DNA of 64,000 nucleotides from assembly GCA_947168315.1 (NCBI GenBank), contig CAMVLL010000001.1, positions 1-64,000 on the forward strand. Direction: 5' to 3'. The position numbers were made by a program, and so were the translations under genes. Below the pieces are notes generated by a model that was not told the DNA's origin, searched no databases, and worked only from the letters and a program-made list of their open reading frames with translations. Below, piece by piece: positions 16,181-24,894 of this stretch; the first letter of the stretch is position 1, and each line of letters begins with the position of its first letter. This stretch comes from an uncultured Bacteroidota bacterium (GTDB taxonomy: Bacteria; Bacteroidota; Bacteroidia; Bacteroidales; Bacteroidaceae).

Positions 16181-18088
16181 ATGAAGAATAAATTCAAATA
16201 TATATTAATGACAGCCGGTGTTTGTGGTGCAATGAACCTTGTTTCTTGTAGTTCAGACTTTATGGATGTTAAGCCTCATGACCAATATGACCAAGAGGCA
16301 GTCTTTGAGGATGCCGGTTTGACCCAATCTCTTGTTAATAGTATTTATTACTACGCAAAGGATGGAGCTCGCGAGCATACGACTACCGGTTTAACCGATG
16401 ATGCTTACTTTACCCACAACTACGGCCAGATTGCTGTTAATGAATCGACCGTATCAGGAGGTAACTTGCAATGGTACAGTCAATCCAACTGTCCTTTCCG
16501 TTGGGATCATGCATTCACAGGCATTTATTACGCCAACTTAGTTTTAGCTAACATTAATGACGTACCTGATAACGGCAGCGCAAGTCCAAGCGTAATGGAA
16601 GGAGAAACCCGTTTCTTACGTGCTTATATTTACTCTAATTTGCTCCGTGGATTCGGTGGTGTACCTATCATAAAAGACGTTTTCGGTTTGGATGATGCAG
16701 AGGCCGTAAAAGTCCCGCGTAATAGCGTAGGTGAAGTGTTGGATTTCATTATTGAAGATTGCGAAAAAGCATTCAGTTTGTTGCCAGCAACAATGGAAGC
16801 AGGCCGTGCAAACAAATGGGCAGCCAAAGCATTGGAAGCACGTATGTATTTACATGTAGCCAGCGAATTGTACGCCGACCGCACCATCAACACTTTGAAA
16901 TGTAACCAATACGACGGTGACCGTTCTCAATTGTATCAAAAAGCATTAGCCGCTGCTAAGGAGGTTATCAACAGCGGTAAATACTCATTGTTAGATTGTC
17001 GTGCCGGCAGTGTGGAGGAAATAGCAGACTTATATCATCGGATTGCTATTTCTAATAATTCTGAAACTATTTTTGCACGCCAATTCGACTTGACTCGTGT
17101 AACGAACTGGATTGGTTTGCAACACGGTCCTAACGGTTACCACAACTGGTCTGGTACCACTCCTACCAACGACTTCGTTATGTCATTCGAAATGGCTGAT
17201 GGTTCTGTTAGTGATGCCATGACGACCGTAGGTGAAAGAATGGATAGCAACCCATATTTGGGCCGTGAACCACGATTCTACGCTGACTTAGGTTTTGATG
17301 GTAGTATCTGGGGACGTAAACGTGCTGCCGATGGTTATGCATTAGATCCTACACCTCTGGGCAACTTACAATGTGGTGTATACGAATTGTCATCAGGAGG
17401 TAAAGCTGTAGAAGCTGTATACTATCCGGATGCAACAGGTAACCCAGTTAAACTGTGGAGTGGAAACGGAACATATGGTTGCGATACTCGTAAGGGCCCG
17501 ATCGAGGACTGGAACGGTTCTTTCACTTCTTACTATGAGAAGAAATTGATTGATACAACTGTTGACGCTGCTAACTCCGCACAGGTTACTCCATATCCAT
17601 ACATCCGCTTAAGTGAGATGTACTTGATTGCTGCAGAAGCTTGCATCGAATTAGGTCAATTAGACGAAGCTATTTCGTTTATCAACCCGTTGCGCGCTCG
17701 TATCAGCATGCCAGACACAGAAGCGACATTGGCTGTCCGTGGACAATCGAAAAACCAGGCAGACATGCGTGACTTACTTCGACGTGAGCGTCGCTCAGAA
17801 TTAGCATACGAAGATTCTCGTTACTTCGATGTTCGTCGTTGGATGATTGCAAATGTTACTCAGAACAAACCTGTCACGGGTATGAGTGTGTGGGCAACCT
17901 TGAAACCGGGCAAAACCGCATCTGCTCCTTACGTACACAATGAAGATATATGGGACTACCATTATGTGGTAAGCGACCTGTCTTATCGTGAAAATCGTAA
18001 ATGGGATAATAAAATGTATTTTGCTCCAATCAATGTGAACGAAATAAATCGTACAGATGGAATTATCGTTCAGAATCCAGGACATTAA
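16181..18088 (+). CDS. SusD/RagB family surface nutrient-binding lipoprotein
   Basis: This 635-residue protein has a lipoprotein signal with the acylated Cys at residue 23 (NLVSCSSDF) and the SusD fold: the N-terminal SusD-like region with Trp-rich NLQWYSQSNCPFRWDHAFTGIYYANLVLANI, TPR-like helices (GETRFLRAYIYSNLLRGFGGVP), and the C-terminal YPYIRLSEMYLIAAEACIELGQ and RRERRSELAYEDSRYFDVRRW segments. It caps the SusC barrel outside the cell and binds the ligand. At 635 residues it is somewhat longer than many SusD proteins. A strong terminator follows, so susC-susD is a two-gene unit. Confidence 0.95.
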   Translation: MKNKFKYILMTAGVCGAMNLVSCSSDFMDVKPHDQYDQEAVFEDAGLTQSLVNSIYYYAKDGAREHTTTGLTDDAYFTHNYGQIAVNESTVSGGNLQWYSQSNCPFRWDHAFTGIYYANLVLANINDVPDNGSASPSVMEGETRFLRAYIYSNLLRGFGGVPIIKDVFGLDDAEAVKVPRNSVGEVLDFIIEDCEKAFSLLPATMEAGRANKWAAKALEARMYLHVASELYADRTINTLKCNQYDGDRSQLYQKALAAAKEVINSGKYSLLDCRAGSVEEIADLYHRIAISNNSETIFARQFDLTRVTNWIGLQHGPNGYHNWSGTTPTNDFVMSFEMADGSVSDAMTTVGERMDSNPYLGREPRFYADLGFDGSIWGRKRAADGYALDPTPLGNLQCGVYELSSGGKAVEAVYYPDATGNPVKLWSGNGTYGCDTRKGPIEDWNGSFTSYYEKKLIDTTVDAANSAQVTPYPYIRLSEMYLIAAEACIELGQLDEAISFINPLRARISMPDTEATLAVRGQSKNQADMRDLLRRERRSELAYEDSRYFDVRRWMIANVTQNKPVTGMSVWATLKPGKTASAPYVHNEDIWDYHYVVSDLSYRENRKWDNKMYFAPINVNEINRTDGIIVQNPGH

Positions 18089-18100
18089 TTCATAACCTCT

Positions 18101-18139
18101 AAAAAAGAGAGCACGCTCCAAAGAACGTGCTCTCTTTTT
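18101..18139 (+). terminator. Terminator after susD
   Basis: Perfect 14-bp inverted repeat (AAAAAGAGAGCACG / CGTGCTCTCTTTTT) with a 10-nt loop, 13 bp past the susD stop. It can act on both strands. Confidence 0.9.
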
Positions 18140-18479
18140 GTAATATAAATAAAGGAAGAATCGCTTCTATTATTTTTTTATGTACATACTTTTATCTCAA
18201 ATTAAGGAAACGTCATTCCTCTTCATTACATACATCTCCTCACGCAATTTCTTTCTTTTCATCGTCTAATATAAATCCCATTCAATTATTTAATTCTGCT
18301 TTTTTCTTTTGAATAAAGTCTCTCCAATGTGATGACTCATACTATATTTTAACTCTTAAATTGTGACTTTAAAAGAAAACGTTTATTTTATCACATAAAA
18401 AACACTTTTTTTCTCTCAAAAACGTCGTTTTTTCAAGAAAAACTATTAACTTCATAGCGCCAATTTTAAACAAAGAACC
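18140..18479. other. Non-coding gap between susD and the first Gfo/Idh/MocA gene
   Basis: AT-rich, 340 bp. I find no gene, repeat or good TAnnTTTG promoter, although the downstream gene must be transcribed from here. Confidence 0.5.
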
Positions 18480-19652
18480 ATGAAAAACAGAAAACTCAGA
18501 ATGGGTATGATCGGTGGCGGAAGTGATGCCTTCATTGGTGCCATCCATCGTCGTGCCGCTTTAATGGAAAACGGAATTGATTTAGTATGCGGATGCTTTA
18601 GTATTAAACCTGAGATATCCCTAAGCTCAGGGCGAGAGTATTTTGTCCCCGACGATCGTATTTACTTTACTTGGCAGGAGATGCTTGAGAAAGAGGCTGC
18701 TATGCCTGCCGACAAACGCATCGATTTTGTGACAATTGTCACGCCAAACAAGTTCCACTGCGAACCAGCTCTTAAAGCATTGGATGCCGGATTCAACGTG
18801 GTTATCGATAAACCCATGACCTACTCGCTCGAAGAGGCTCTGCTCCTACGCGACAAGGTAAAGGAAACAGGATTAACCCTGGCGTTAACCCATGTCTATA
18901 GCGCTTATCCTGCTATCAAGGAAATGAAGAAACGTATTGCCAGAGGTGATATCGGAAAGGTTCGCCGCGTCTTCATGGAATATTCTCAGGGATGGCTTAC
19001 CCAACGTATTGAATTGAAGGGAGGCAACAATGCCGTTTGGAGAAACGATCCGAAGTCGGCTGGTAAGGGTGGATGTATCGGTGATATCGGTACTCATGCT
19101 TGGCACCTGACAGAGTACGTAACCGGAGCAAAGGTAATAGAAGTGTGTGCCGACTTGCTGCACGTCGCTGACGGACGTCCACTGGATGATGACGCCTGTG
19201 CTTTCATGCGCTACGATCAAGGATTTACCGGCTTGCTTCAGGCTACTCAGATTGCCACCGGCGAAGAGAACAATATCCGTTTGCGCGTGTATGGCGAGAA
19301 AGCCGGAATGGAATGGCGACAGATGGAGCCGAACACACTTTGGGTAAAATGGATTGACCGTCCAGCAGAATATGTCAGAATGGGTAACGGATACGCTTCA
19401 TTAACCGATTTCACGAAGTGGAACACACGTATTCCGGGAGGACACCCCGAAGGATTCATCGAAGCATTTGCCAATATCTATCGCAACTTCGCTCTTACCG
19501 TTCGGGCTCGCGCCAATAACGAAACGCCAACCGAGGAAATGCTTGATTTCCCAACTGTTGAGGATGGTGTAAGAGGCATGCAGTTTATCGAAACGATGGT
19601 GAAAGCCGGTTACGACAAGGAACAAAAATGGCATAAATGGGTTGAGAAATAA
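18480..19652 (+). CDS. Gfo/Idh/MocA family oxidoreductase, cytoplasmic
   Basis: The 390-residue protein has an N-terminal Rossmann fold (RMGMIGGGSDAFIGAIHRRAA; the usual GxGxxG is GGGSDAF here), FVTIVTPNKFHCEPA, the catalytic-lysine motif VIDKPMTYS (equivalent of EKP) and CIGDIGTHAWHLTEYV with the conserved Asp-x-x-x-His of the substrate site. Such enzymes oxidise or reduce sugars, inositols and sugar derivatives using NAD(P). No signal peptide is present, unlike the family member at 21.4 kb. It is separated from the cytochrome operon by 135 bp and a promoter, so it may be regulated separately while serving the same pathway. Confidence 0.9.
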   Translation: MKNRKLRMGMIGGGSDAFIGAIHRRAALMENGIDLVCGCFSIKPEISLSSGREYFVPDDRIYFTWQEMLEKEAAMPADKRIDFVTIVTPNKFHCEPALKALDAGFNVVIDKPMTYSLEEALLLRDKVKETGLTLALTHVYSAYPAIKEMKKRIARGDIGKVRRVFMEYSQGWLTQRIELKGGNNAVWRNDPKSAGKGGCIGDIGTHAWHLTEYVTGAKVIEVCADLLHVADGRPLDDDACAFMRYDQGFTGLLQATQIATGEENNIRLRVYGEKAGMEWRQMEPNTLWVKWIDRPAEYVRMGNGYASLTDFTKWNTRIPGGHPEGFIEAFANIYRNFALTVRARANNETPTEEMLDFPTVEDGVRGMQFIETMVKAGYDKEQKWHKWVEK

Positions 19653-19701
19653 CAAATCTTGACCAATTGGTCCATTTTTGTTTAAAAATATTTGATAACG
19701 G

Positions 19702-19732
19702 TTGGAATTTTGTGATAAAATTAGTAAATTTG
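19702..19732 (+). promoter_or_regulatory. Promoter of the cytochrome-SUMF1 operon
   Basis: TTGG at 19702-19705 and TAAATTTG at 19725-19732 are 19 bp apart, matching the Bacteroidetes promoter pattern. A 12-bp perfect palindrome (GACCAATTGGTC, 19661-19672) lies 30 bp upstream and could be an operator. Confidence 0.65.
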
Positions 19733-19787
19733 GCCGTTTGATGTAAATTCTTTTTAAAGAGAGTATTAGGTTATAAACGAATTAGAT

Positions 19788-21320
19788 ATGTCAAAGTCTG
19801 GTAGTAAAAAGAAGTTTTTACTTATTGGGTTAGGAGGATTAGTCCTTGGTATAGCGTTAATGATTGCATTTGACTGGATGTGGGAGGAGACTTCTACCAA
19901 TGAGTCGTGTATGGCGTGTCACTTCCATGAAAAAGCGGATGACGCATGGAAACAATCCGTTCACTACAGTAATAACAAGAGTGGCGTAATGACCGATTGT
20001 GCCGCTTGTCATCTTCCACCCAAAGGAACTTTCAAACATTTCACTGCTAAGGCATCGATGGGTATAAAGGACATCTGGTCGTATCTCACCAAAGATAAAG
20101 AAAAAATCAATTGGGAACGGAAAGGTGAACTGGAATATGCTCAAAAGATTGTTTATAACGAATCATGTAAGGCTTGTCACACTAACCTCTTCCCTACAGG
20201 AATCACGGACGATGGTGTCAAGGCTCACCTCTATTATGAGGAAAACGAGAAGAAACTGAACTTACAGTGCATTAGCTGTCACCTGGATGCAGGTCACTTT
20301 AACCCGAATTACAAGCATGGCAAGATGGAAGGTATGGTTAATACCGGAAATGGCGTTGTTTATGACTCGTTAGCTGTAGTGACCGAATTCGCAAACTTCA
20401 CGGAAACAGTTCCAGGAACCTCTGCTGCTATCAACATGGTAGCCATCCCTGGTGGAACATTCACCATGGGTAGTCCTGAGAACGAACCGTTCAGACAAGC
20501 AGATGAATCTCCTCAACGGCAGATTACCATTTCTCCGTTCTTCATGGCCGAGTTGGAAGTAACCTGGGATCAATACTGGGCATTCTATAACGAGACCATG
20601 TCGGAAGGACGTACAGCTCCGGAAGTTGTCTTCGCTAACAACTCGCGTGAAGATGTGGATGCTGTATCCGGTCCTACTCCACCATTCGGATTCCCTGACC
20701 AAGGTTGGGGTATGGGTAATCGTCCGGCCATTACCATGACACACTATGCAGCCGAGACCTTCTGTCAATGGTTGTCACTGAAGACAGGACGTAAATATCG
20801 TCTGCCGACCGAGGCGGAATGGGAATATGCTGCCCGCGGAGGTACATCTACACCTTACTTCTTTGAAGGTAGCCCGAAGAAATATACGAACGAAGGACTC
20901 ATGAAGAAGATCTTCGGTATCGATACGACTTCCATCAACGGCTATATCATCTATGCCAACAATAGTATGGACAAGACACAAGAGCCATCACGCGTAAAAG
21001 CAAATCCTTTCGGCTTGAAGAACATGCTTGGTAACGTTATGGAGTATTGTGCTGACAAGTACAAAGAGAATGCTTATGAAGGATTCAAGGATGGTGCTGT
21101 CGATCCTATCAACGAGGATGGAACAGAATTCGTAGTACGTGGAGGTAACTATCTGGATGATGCCTCTAAGTTACGCTGTGCTGCTCGTGGTCATACAGAA
21201 AACGACAACTGGTTGAGGACAGACCCACAAAATCCGAAGAGTATCTGGTGGTACTCGGACATCAAGGGTATCGGATTCCGTGTCGTATGTGAGGTTCCGG
21301 AAGGAATAAGTGCAAAATAA
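19788..21320 (+). CDS. NrfH/NapC-type tetraheme cytochrome c fused to a SUMF1 (formylglycine-generating enzyme-like) domain
   Basis: In this 510-residue protein a single N-terminal membrane helix (residues 9-29) is followed by four CXXCH heme sites at 41-45 (CMACH), 71-75 (CAACH), 127-131 (CKACH) and 161-165 (CISCH), with the spacing of the small NrfH/NapC quinol dehydrogenases. From about residue 215 a SUMF1 domain begins (INMVAIPGGTFTMGSP, QRQITISPFFMAELEVTWDQYW, YRLPTEAEWEYAARGG, NPFGLKNMLGNVMEYCAD, FVVRGGNYLDD, GFRVVCE). The catalytic Cys pair of true formylglycine-generating enzymes is not evident; only one Cys (KLRCAARGH) is in that region. NrfH proteins take electrons from menaquinol and pass them to a periplasmic partner. 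The fusion places the SUMF1 domain outside the inner membrane. It heads a five-gene operon that also supplies its heme-attachment system. Confidence 0.88.
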   Translation: MSKSGSKKKFLLIGLGGLVLGIALMIAFDWMWEETSTNESCMACHFHEKADDAWKQSVHYSNNKSGVMTDCAACHLPPKGTFKHFTAKASMGIKDIWSYLTKDKEKINWERKGELEYAQKIVYNESCKACHTNLFPTGITDDGVKAHLYYEENEKKLNLQCISCHLDAGHFNPNYKHGKMEGMVNTGNGVVYDSLAVVTEFANFTETVPGTSAAINMVAIPGGTFTMGSPENEPFRQADESPQRQITISPFFMAELEVTWDQYWAFYNETMSEGRTAPEVVFANNSREDVDAVSGPTPPFGFPDQGWGMGNRPAITMTHYAAETFCQWLSLKTGRKYRLPTEAEWEYAARGGTSTPYFFEGSPKKYTNEGLMKKIFGIDTTSINGYIIYANNSMDKTQEPSRVKANPFGLKNMLGNVMEYCADKYKENAYEGFKDGAVDPINEDGTEFVVRGGNYLDDASKLRCAARGHTENDNWLRTDPQNPKSIWWYSDIKGIGFRVVCEVPEGISAK

Positions 21321-21352
21321 ATTATTATACAAACCATTTAATTTCAAACATC

Positions 21353-22753
21353 ATGGGAAAGAAAAAAATTAGCAGAAGAGACTTTTTCTCATACTCAGCA
21401 ATGATTGGTGCATCGGGTATGATTGGTACATCTTCAATCCTGTCATCTTGTGCCGGCAAAGAAAAGGGTCCGGTTTACACTCCGTTGAAACAACCTGGAG
21501 AATATTACGTTCCAGAACTTCCTGACAAAGCTATCGAAGGCAAACCTTTGAAAGTTGGTATGGTAGGTTGTGGTGGTCGTGGTTCAGGTGCAATCGTTAA
21601 CTTGCTGGAAGCTGCCGACGGTATCACCGTTGTTGCTTTAGGCGATGTATTTGCTGACCGTTTGGAAAACGTTCGTAAGATGTTAGCCGAGAAACATAAC
21701 CAAAATGTTCCTGAAGAGAACTGCTTCGTAGGCTTCGACGCCTATAAGAAAGTGATTGACTCAGGCATCGACATGGTTATCTTGACTACTCCTCCTGTAT
21801 TCCGCCCGTATCATTTCCAATATGCAACTGAAAAGGGTGTTCACTCATTCTTGGAGAAACCTATTGCTGTTGACTCAAAGGGTTACCGTACCATCATGGC
21901 TACTGCTAAGCAGGCTAAGGCTAAGAACTTAAGCGTAGTAACAGGTGTACAACGCCATCACCAACGTCCATACGTAGAAGCTTTCCAGAAGATTCAGGAA
22001 GGTTATATCGGTGAAATCACTGGTGGTAACGTTTACTGGAACCAAGGTATGCTTTGGTATCGCAACCGTCAACAAGGATGGAGCGATATGGAATGGATGA
22101 TCCGCGACTGGGTAAACTGGAAATGGCTTTCTGGTGACCATATCGTTGAGCAACACGTTCACAACATCGATATCTTCTTGTGGATGAGTGGTTTGAAACC
22201 TGTTAAGGCAACTGCATTCGGTAGCCGCCAACGCCGTATCACAGGTGACCAATATGATAACTTCAGCGTTGACTTTGAATTCGAAAACGGTATTCACCTG
22301 CACAGTATGTGCCGCCAGATCGATGGCTGTAGCAATAACGTAAGTGAGTTCGTTCAAGGAACAAAGGGTTCATGGAACAGTGCAACTCACGAAATCAAAG
22401 ACTTGGCTGGTAATGTAATCTGGAAGTATGACGAAGAAGCTGCAAAGGCTGAATTCAAACAACATAATCCATACGTTCTTGAGCATGTAGATTGGGTTAA
22501 CCATATCCGTAAGGGCGAGGCTCATGACGAAGCTGAATATACAGGCATCTCAACACTTGCTGGTGTAATGGGTCGTGAGGCTGCTTACAGTGGTAAGACT
22601 GTTACTTGGGATGAGATCAGTGCTGCTGAGTTGGACTATATGCCAGAAAAACTTGAACTCGGTAAGATGGATATGTCGAAGTACACCGTTATGGTTCCAG
22701 GTATTTCTGAAGCTGAAAAGTTACAGCAGAGACAACAGAGACAACAGAAATAG
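21353..22753 (+). CDS. Gfo/Idh/MocA family oxidoreductase, Tat-exported lipoprotein
   Basis: The 466-residue protein starts with a twin-arginine motif (KKISRRDFFSYS) and ends its leader with a lipobox (SILSSCAG), so it should be exported folded, with its nicotinamide cofactor already bound, and lipid-anchored. The core has the Rossmann motif KVGMVGCGGRGSGA, LTTPPVFRPYHFQYA, the catalytic FLEKPIAVDSKG and the substrate-site motif DHIVEQHVHNIDIFLW. The C-terminal 25 residues are Gln/Arg rich (a QRQQRQQ run). Glucose-fructose oxidoreductase of Zymomonas is a known exported relative with tightly bound NADP. Here it occupies the place of the catalytic NrfA subunit in an nrf-like operon, so it is the likely redox partner of the cytochrome; that partnership is inference. 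Confidence 0.92.
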   Translation: MGKKKISRRDFFSYSAMIGASGMIGTSSILSSCAGKEKGPVYTPLKQPGEYYVPELPDKAIEGKPLKVGMVGCGGRGSGAIVNLLEAADGITVVALGDVFADRLENVRKMLAEKHNQNVPEENCFVGFDAYKKVIDSGIDMVILTTPPVFRPYHFQYATEKGVHSFLEKPIAVDSKGYRTIMATAKQAKAKNLSVVTGVQRHHQRPYVEAFQKIQEGYIGEITGGNVYWNQGMLWYRNRQQGWSDMEWMIRDWVNWKWLSGDHIVEQHVHNIDIFLWMSGLKPVKATAFGSRQRRITGDQYDNFSVDFEFENGIHLHSMCRQIDGCSNNVSEFVQGTKGSWNSATHEIKDLAGNVIWKYDEEAAKAEFKQHNPYVLEHVDWVNHIRKGEAHDEAEYTGISTLAGVMGREAAYSGKTVTWDEISAAELDYMPEKLELGKMDMSKYTVMVPGISEAEKLQQRQQRQQK

Positions 22754-22768
22754 TAAAATGATTGCATT

Positions 22769-23674
22769 ATGAATAGAAAACAATTTTTTCAACGTTCGTT
22801 TGCAGGCATGGCTGCTTTAGCTGCTACAGCTAGTCCTTTCGGCTTTGCTTCTTGCGCAGCTAAGAAAGAAAAAAACAACGTTCCTTTGAACCTCTCTTTC
22901 CAGGAAGGTATCGCTCCGGGTGAAAACCTTAACGAGAAGTTGGATTTCATGGAGAAGTTGGGTATCGTTGGTTTCGAACCTAATGGCCGCAACTTAGCCA
23001 ACCGTGTTAAAGAGATTCAGGACGCACTGAAGAACAGAAATATCAAAGTTTCTGCTATCTGTGCTGGCTTCAGAGGCTTTATTTTAGCAGAAGATCCAGC
23101 TGTTAAGGCAGAGTTTGACACCACAATGCGTGAAATCGTTGCCGCTGCTGGTGAGTTAGGTTCTGTTGGCGTGATCATGGTTCCTGCTTTCAATGGTCAG
23201 AAACCTTGTTTGCCTCATACCATGGAGACTCGCGAATATCTTTGCGAACAACTTCATGAGTTAGGTGAATACGCTTTAAAGTGCGGTACAACCGTTATTT
23301 TGGAGCCTCTGAATAGAAGAGAGTGCTTCTATATGCGTCTGGTGGCTGATGGCGCCGCTATTGCTCGCGATGCTAAGAGTGAAGGCGTGAAAGTAATGGG
23401 TGATTTCTGGCACATGCAAGAAGAGACTTCTGACTACGGTGCATTCTGGTCAGCTGGTACGAAATATCTGCAGCATGTTCACATAGCAAGCCGCGGACGT
23501 CGTATCATGCCGGGCGAAGACGGTGATCTGGATAACTACGTTGACGGATTCCGTGCTCTGAAGGAAATGAAGTACGATAAGTATGTTTGCTTCGAATGTG
23601 GAACCAAGGGTGATCGTAATGTAACTGTACCTGCTGCTGTTGAGCTGTTAAGAGCTCAGTGGGAACAAGCATAA
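22769..23674 (+). CDS. Sugar isomerase/epimerase-like TIM-barrel lipoprotein (AP-endonuclease 2 superfamily)
   Basis: The 301-residue protein has an export leader MNRKQFFQRSFAGMAAL with a lipobox near residue 29 (FASCAAKK); the leader looks like a degenerate Tat signal. The mature part is a xylose isomerase-like TIM barrel with VILEPLNRRECF, VMGDFWHMQEE, LQHVHIAS and FECGTKG, giving the usual metal ligands Glu, Asp/His, His and Glu. Relatives act as hydroxypyruvate isomerase or sugar epimerases. Because it is exported, a phosphorylated substrate is unlikely. It follows the Tat oxidoreductase by 15 bp and probably acts on the keto sugar that enzyme makes or consumes. Confidence 0.88.
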   Translation: MNRKQFFQRSFAGMAALAATASPFGFASCAAKKEKNNVPLNLSFQEGIAPGENLNEKLDFMEKLGIVGFEPNGRNLANRVKEIQDALKNRNIKVSAICAGFRGFILAEDPAVKAEFDTTMREIVAAAGELGSVGVIMVPAFNGQKPCLPHTMETREYLCEQLHELGEYALKCGTTVILEPLNRRECFYMRLVADGAAIARDAKSEGVKVMGDFWHMQEETSDYGAFWSAGTKYLQHVHIASRGRRIMPGEDGDLDNYVDGFRALKEMKYDKYVCFECGTKGDRNVTVPAAVELLRAQWEQA

Positions 23675-23682
23675 GATTCATT

Positions 23683-24894
23683 ATGTCTACCTCTTGGGGT
23701 TATAAAAAAGCTTTTGGGCGCTGTGCTTGCATATTTTTAGCAGGCATAGCGCTTCAATTTTGTCTAGGGGATTTGAACAATGCCTTTTTGCATTACCCTT
23801 GGAGTGTGATTGCAGCACTGTTCTTTGCATATGCTCTTTACCTTATTTATTATCTCTCCGACAAATTCCCTGGTCTGAGAAAACTTTACGATCACTATGC
23901 ATGTGTAAGTGCTTTGGCTGCGATGGTTATCATGACCATTTTCTTCGGATCTATCGCTCAGAACGATGAGGCAACTGGATTCTTCAGCAAGATTGGTTTT
24001 ACCCGAATGACTTCATCTTGGCCATTTAACCTGATCCTGCTGTATTTCACTGCGACATTGGGATTAGGTGTGATCAACGATTTGGCACACATTAAACATA
24101 AAAAATGGGTTCCTGTCATCTCACATCTATGCGTATTCGTTATCCTGACAGCTGGAATCTTTGGTAGTGCTGATAAGAAATTCATTGAATTAACTGCTAC
24201 ACTGAATAAGCCAACGAGCACCGGCGTTGTAGAAGGAACAGGAGAATCATATAATTTACCGTTCGAGATGACCTTGAAAAAGTTCACCATCGAAGAGTAT
24301 CCTCCTCGCCTTCGTGTGATCAATATGCAAGATAGGAATACCTCCAGAGATTTTCTATCCATCGAACAGGCAGGACTGTCTAAATCGTTTGGTGATTGGG
24401 ATGTTAAGGTTGACCAATTCATGCTTAATGCTATGCCTGACAGTCTTGGATTTAGAGAGTTGACTCATGTCGGATCAGCTCCTGCAGCTTTGGTTACCGC
24501 TACCAACCGTGTGACAAAACAGTCAAGCCAGGGATGGATCACTAGTGGCAGTTTCATCTTTGAGCCAGAACGGTTACAACTCACCCCTACTGAGATGGTG
24601 AGCATGTCTCCGTCTATTCCTAAGCACTATCAATCGGATGTGCACATCGTAGATGCGAAAGGTAAGGAGAAAGATCTTGCAATAGTAGTCAACAGTCCTG
24701 CACAAATAGACTCTTGGCAAATCTATCAATACAGTTACGATACAGAACGAGGGAAATATAGTACCATCAGCATCTTCGAATGTATTCATGATGGTTGGTA
24801 TAGTATTGTTCAAGTAGCCTTATGGTTACTCCTCTTGGTTGGTGTTATGATGTTTTTTACTGCCGGTAGGCGGAGAAAGGAGGATAAGAAATGA
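23683..24894 (+). CDS. resB: ResB-like cytochrome c biogenesis protein (System II)
   Basis: About 403 residues from the preferred ATG at 23683, 8 bp after the previous stop; an alternative start at 23659 would overlap that gene. There are three membrane helices in the first 130 residues or so, one near 145-160, a large periplasmic domain, and a last helix (YSIVQVALWLLLLVGVMMFF) before a basic tail. ResB with CcsA forms the System II heme export and ligation complex that attaches heme to CXXCH motifs outside the inner membrane. Its presence here gives the tetraheme cytochrome a dedicated maturation partner. Stop and next start overlap (ATGA). Confidence 0.85.
   Translation: MSTSWGYKKAFGRCACIFLAGIALQFCLGDLNNAFLHYPWSVIAALFFAYALYLIYYLSDKFPGLRKLYDHYACVSALAAMVIMTIFFGSIAQNDEATGFFSKIGFTRMTSSWPFNLILLYFTATLGLGVINDLAHIKHKKWVPVISHLCVFVILTAGIFGSADKKFIELTATLNKPTSTGVVEGTGESYNLPFEMTLKKFTIEEYPPRLRVINMQDRNTSRDFLSIEQAGLSKSFGDWDVKVDQFMLNAMPDSLGFRELTHVGSAPAALVTATNRVTKQSSQGWITSGSFIFEPERLQLTPTEMVSMSPSIPKHYQSDVHIVDAKGKEKDLAIVVNSPAQIDSWQIYQYSYDTERGKYSTISIFECIHDGWYSIVQVALWLLLLVGVMMFFTAGRRRKEDKK

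Noticed and set aside
18127-18312. 61-codon frame after susD
   Set aside because: It begins inside the susD terminator and encodes a low-complexity Ser/Phe-rich peptide.
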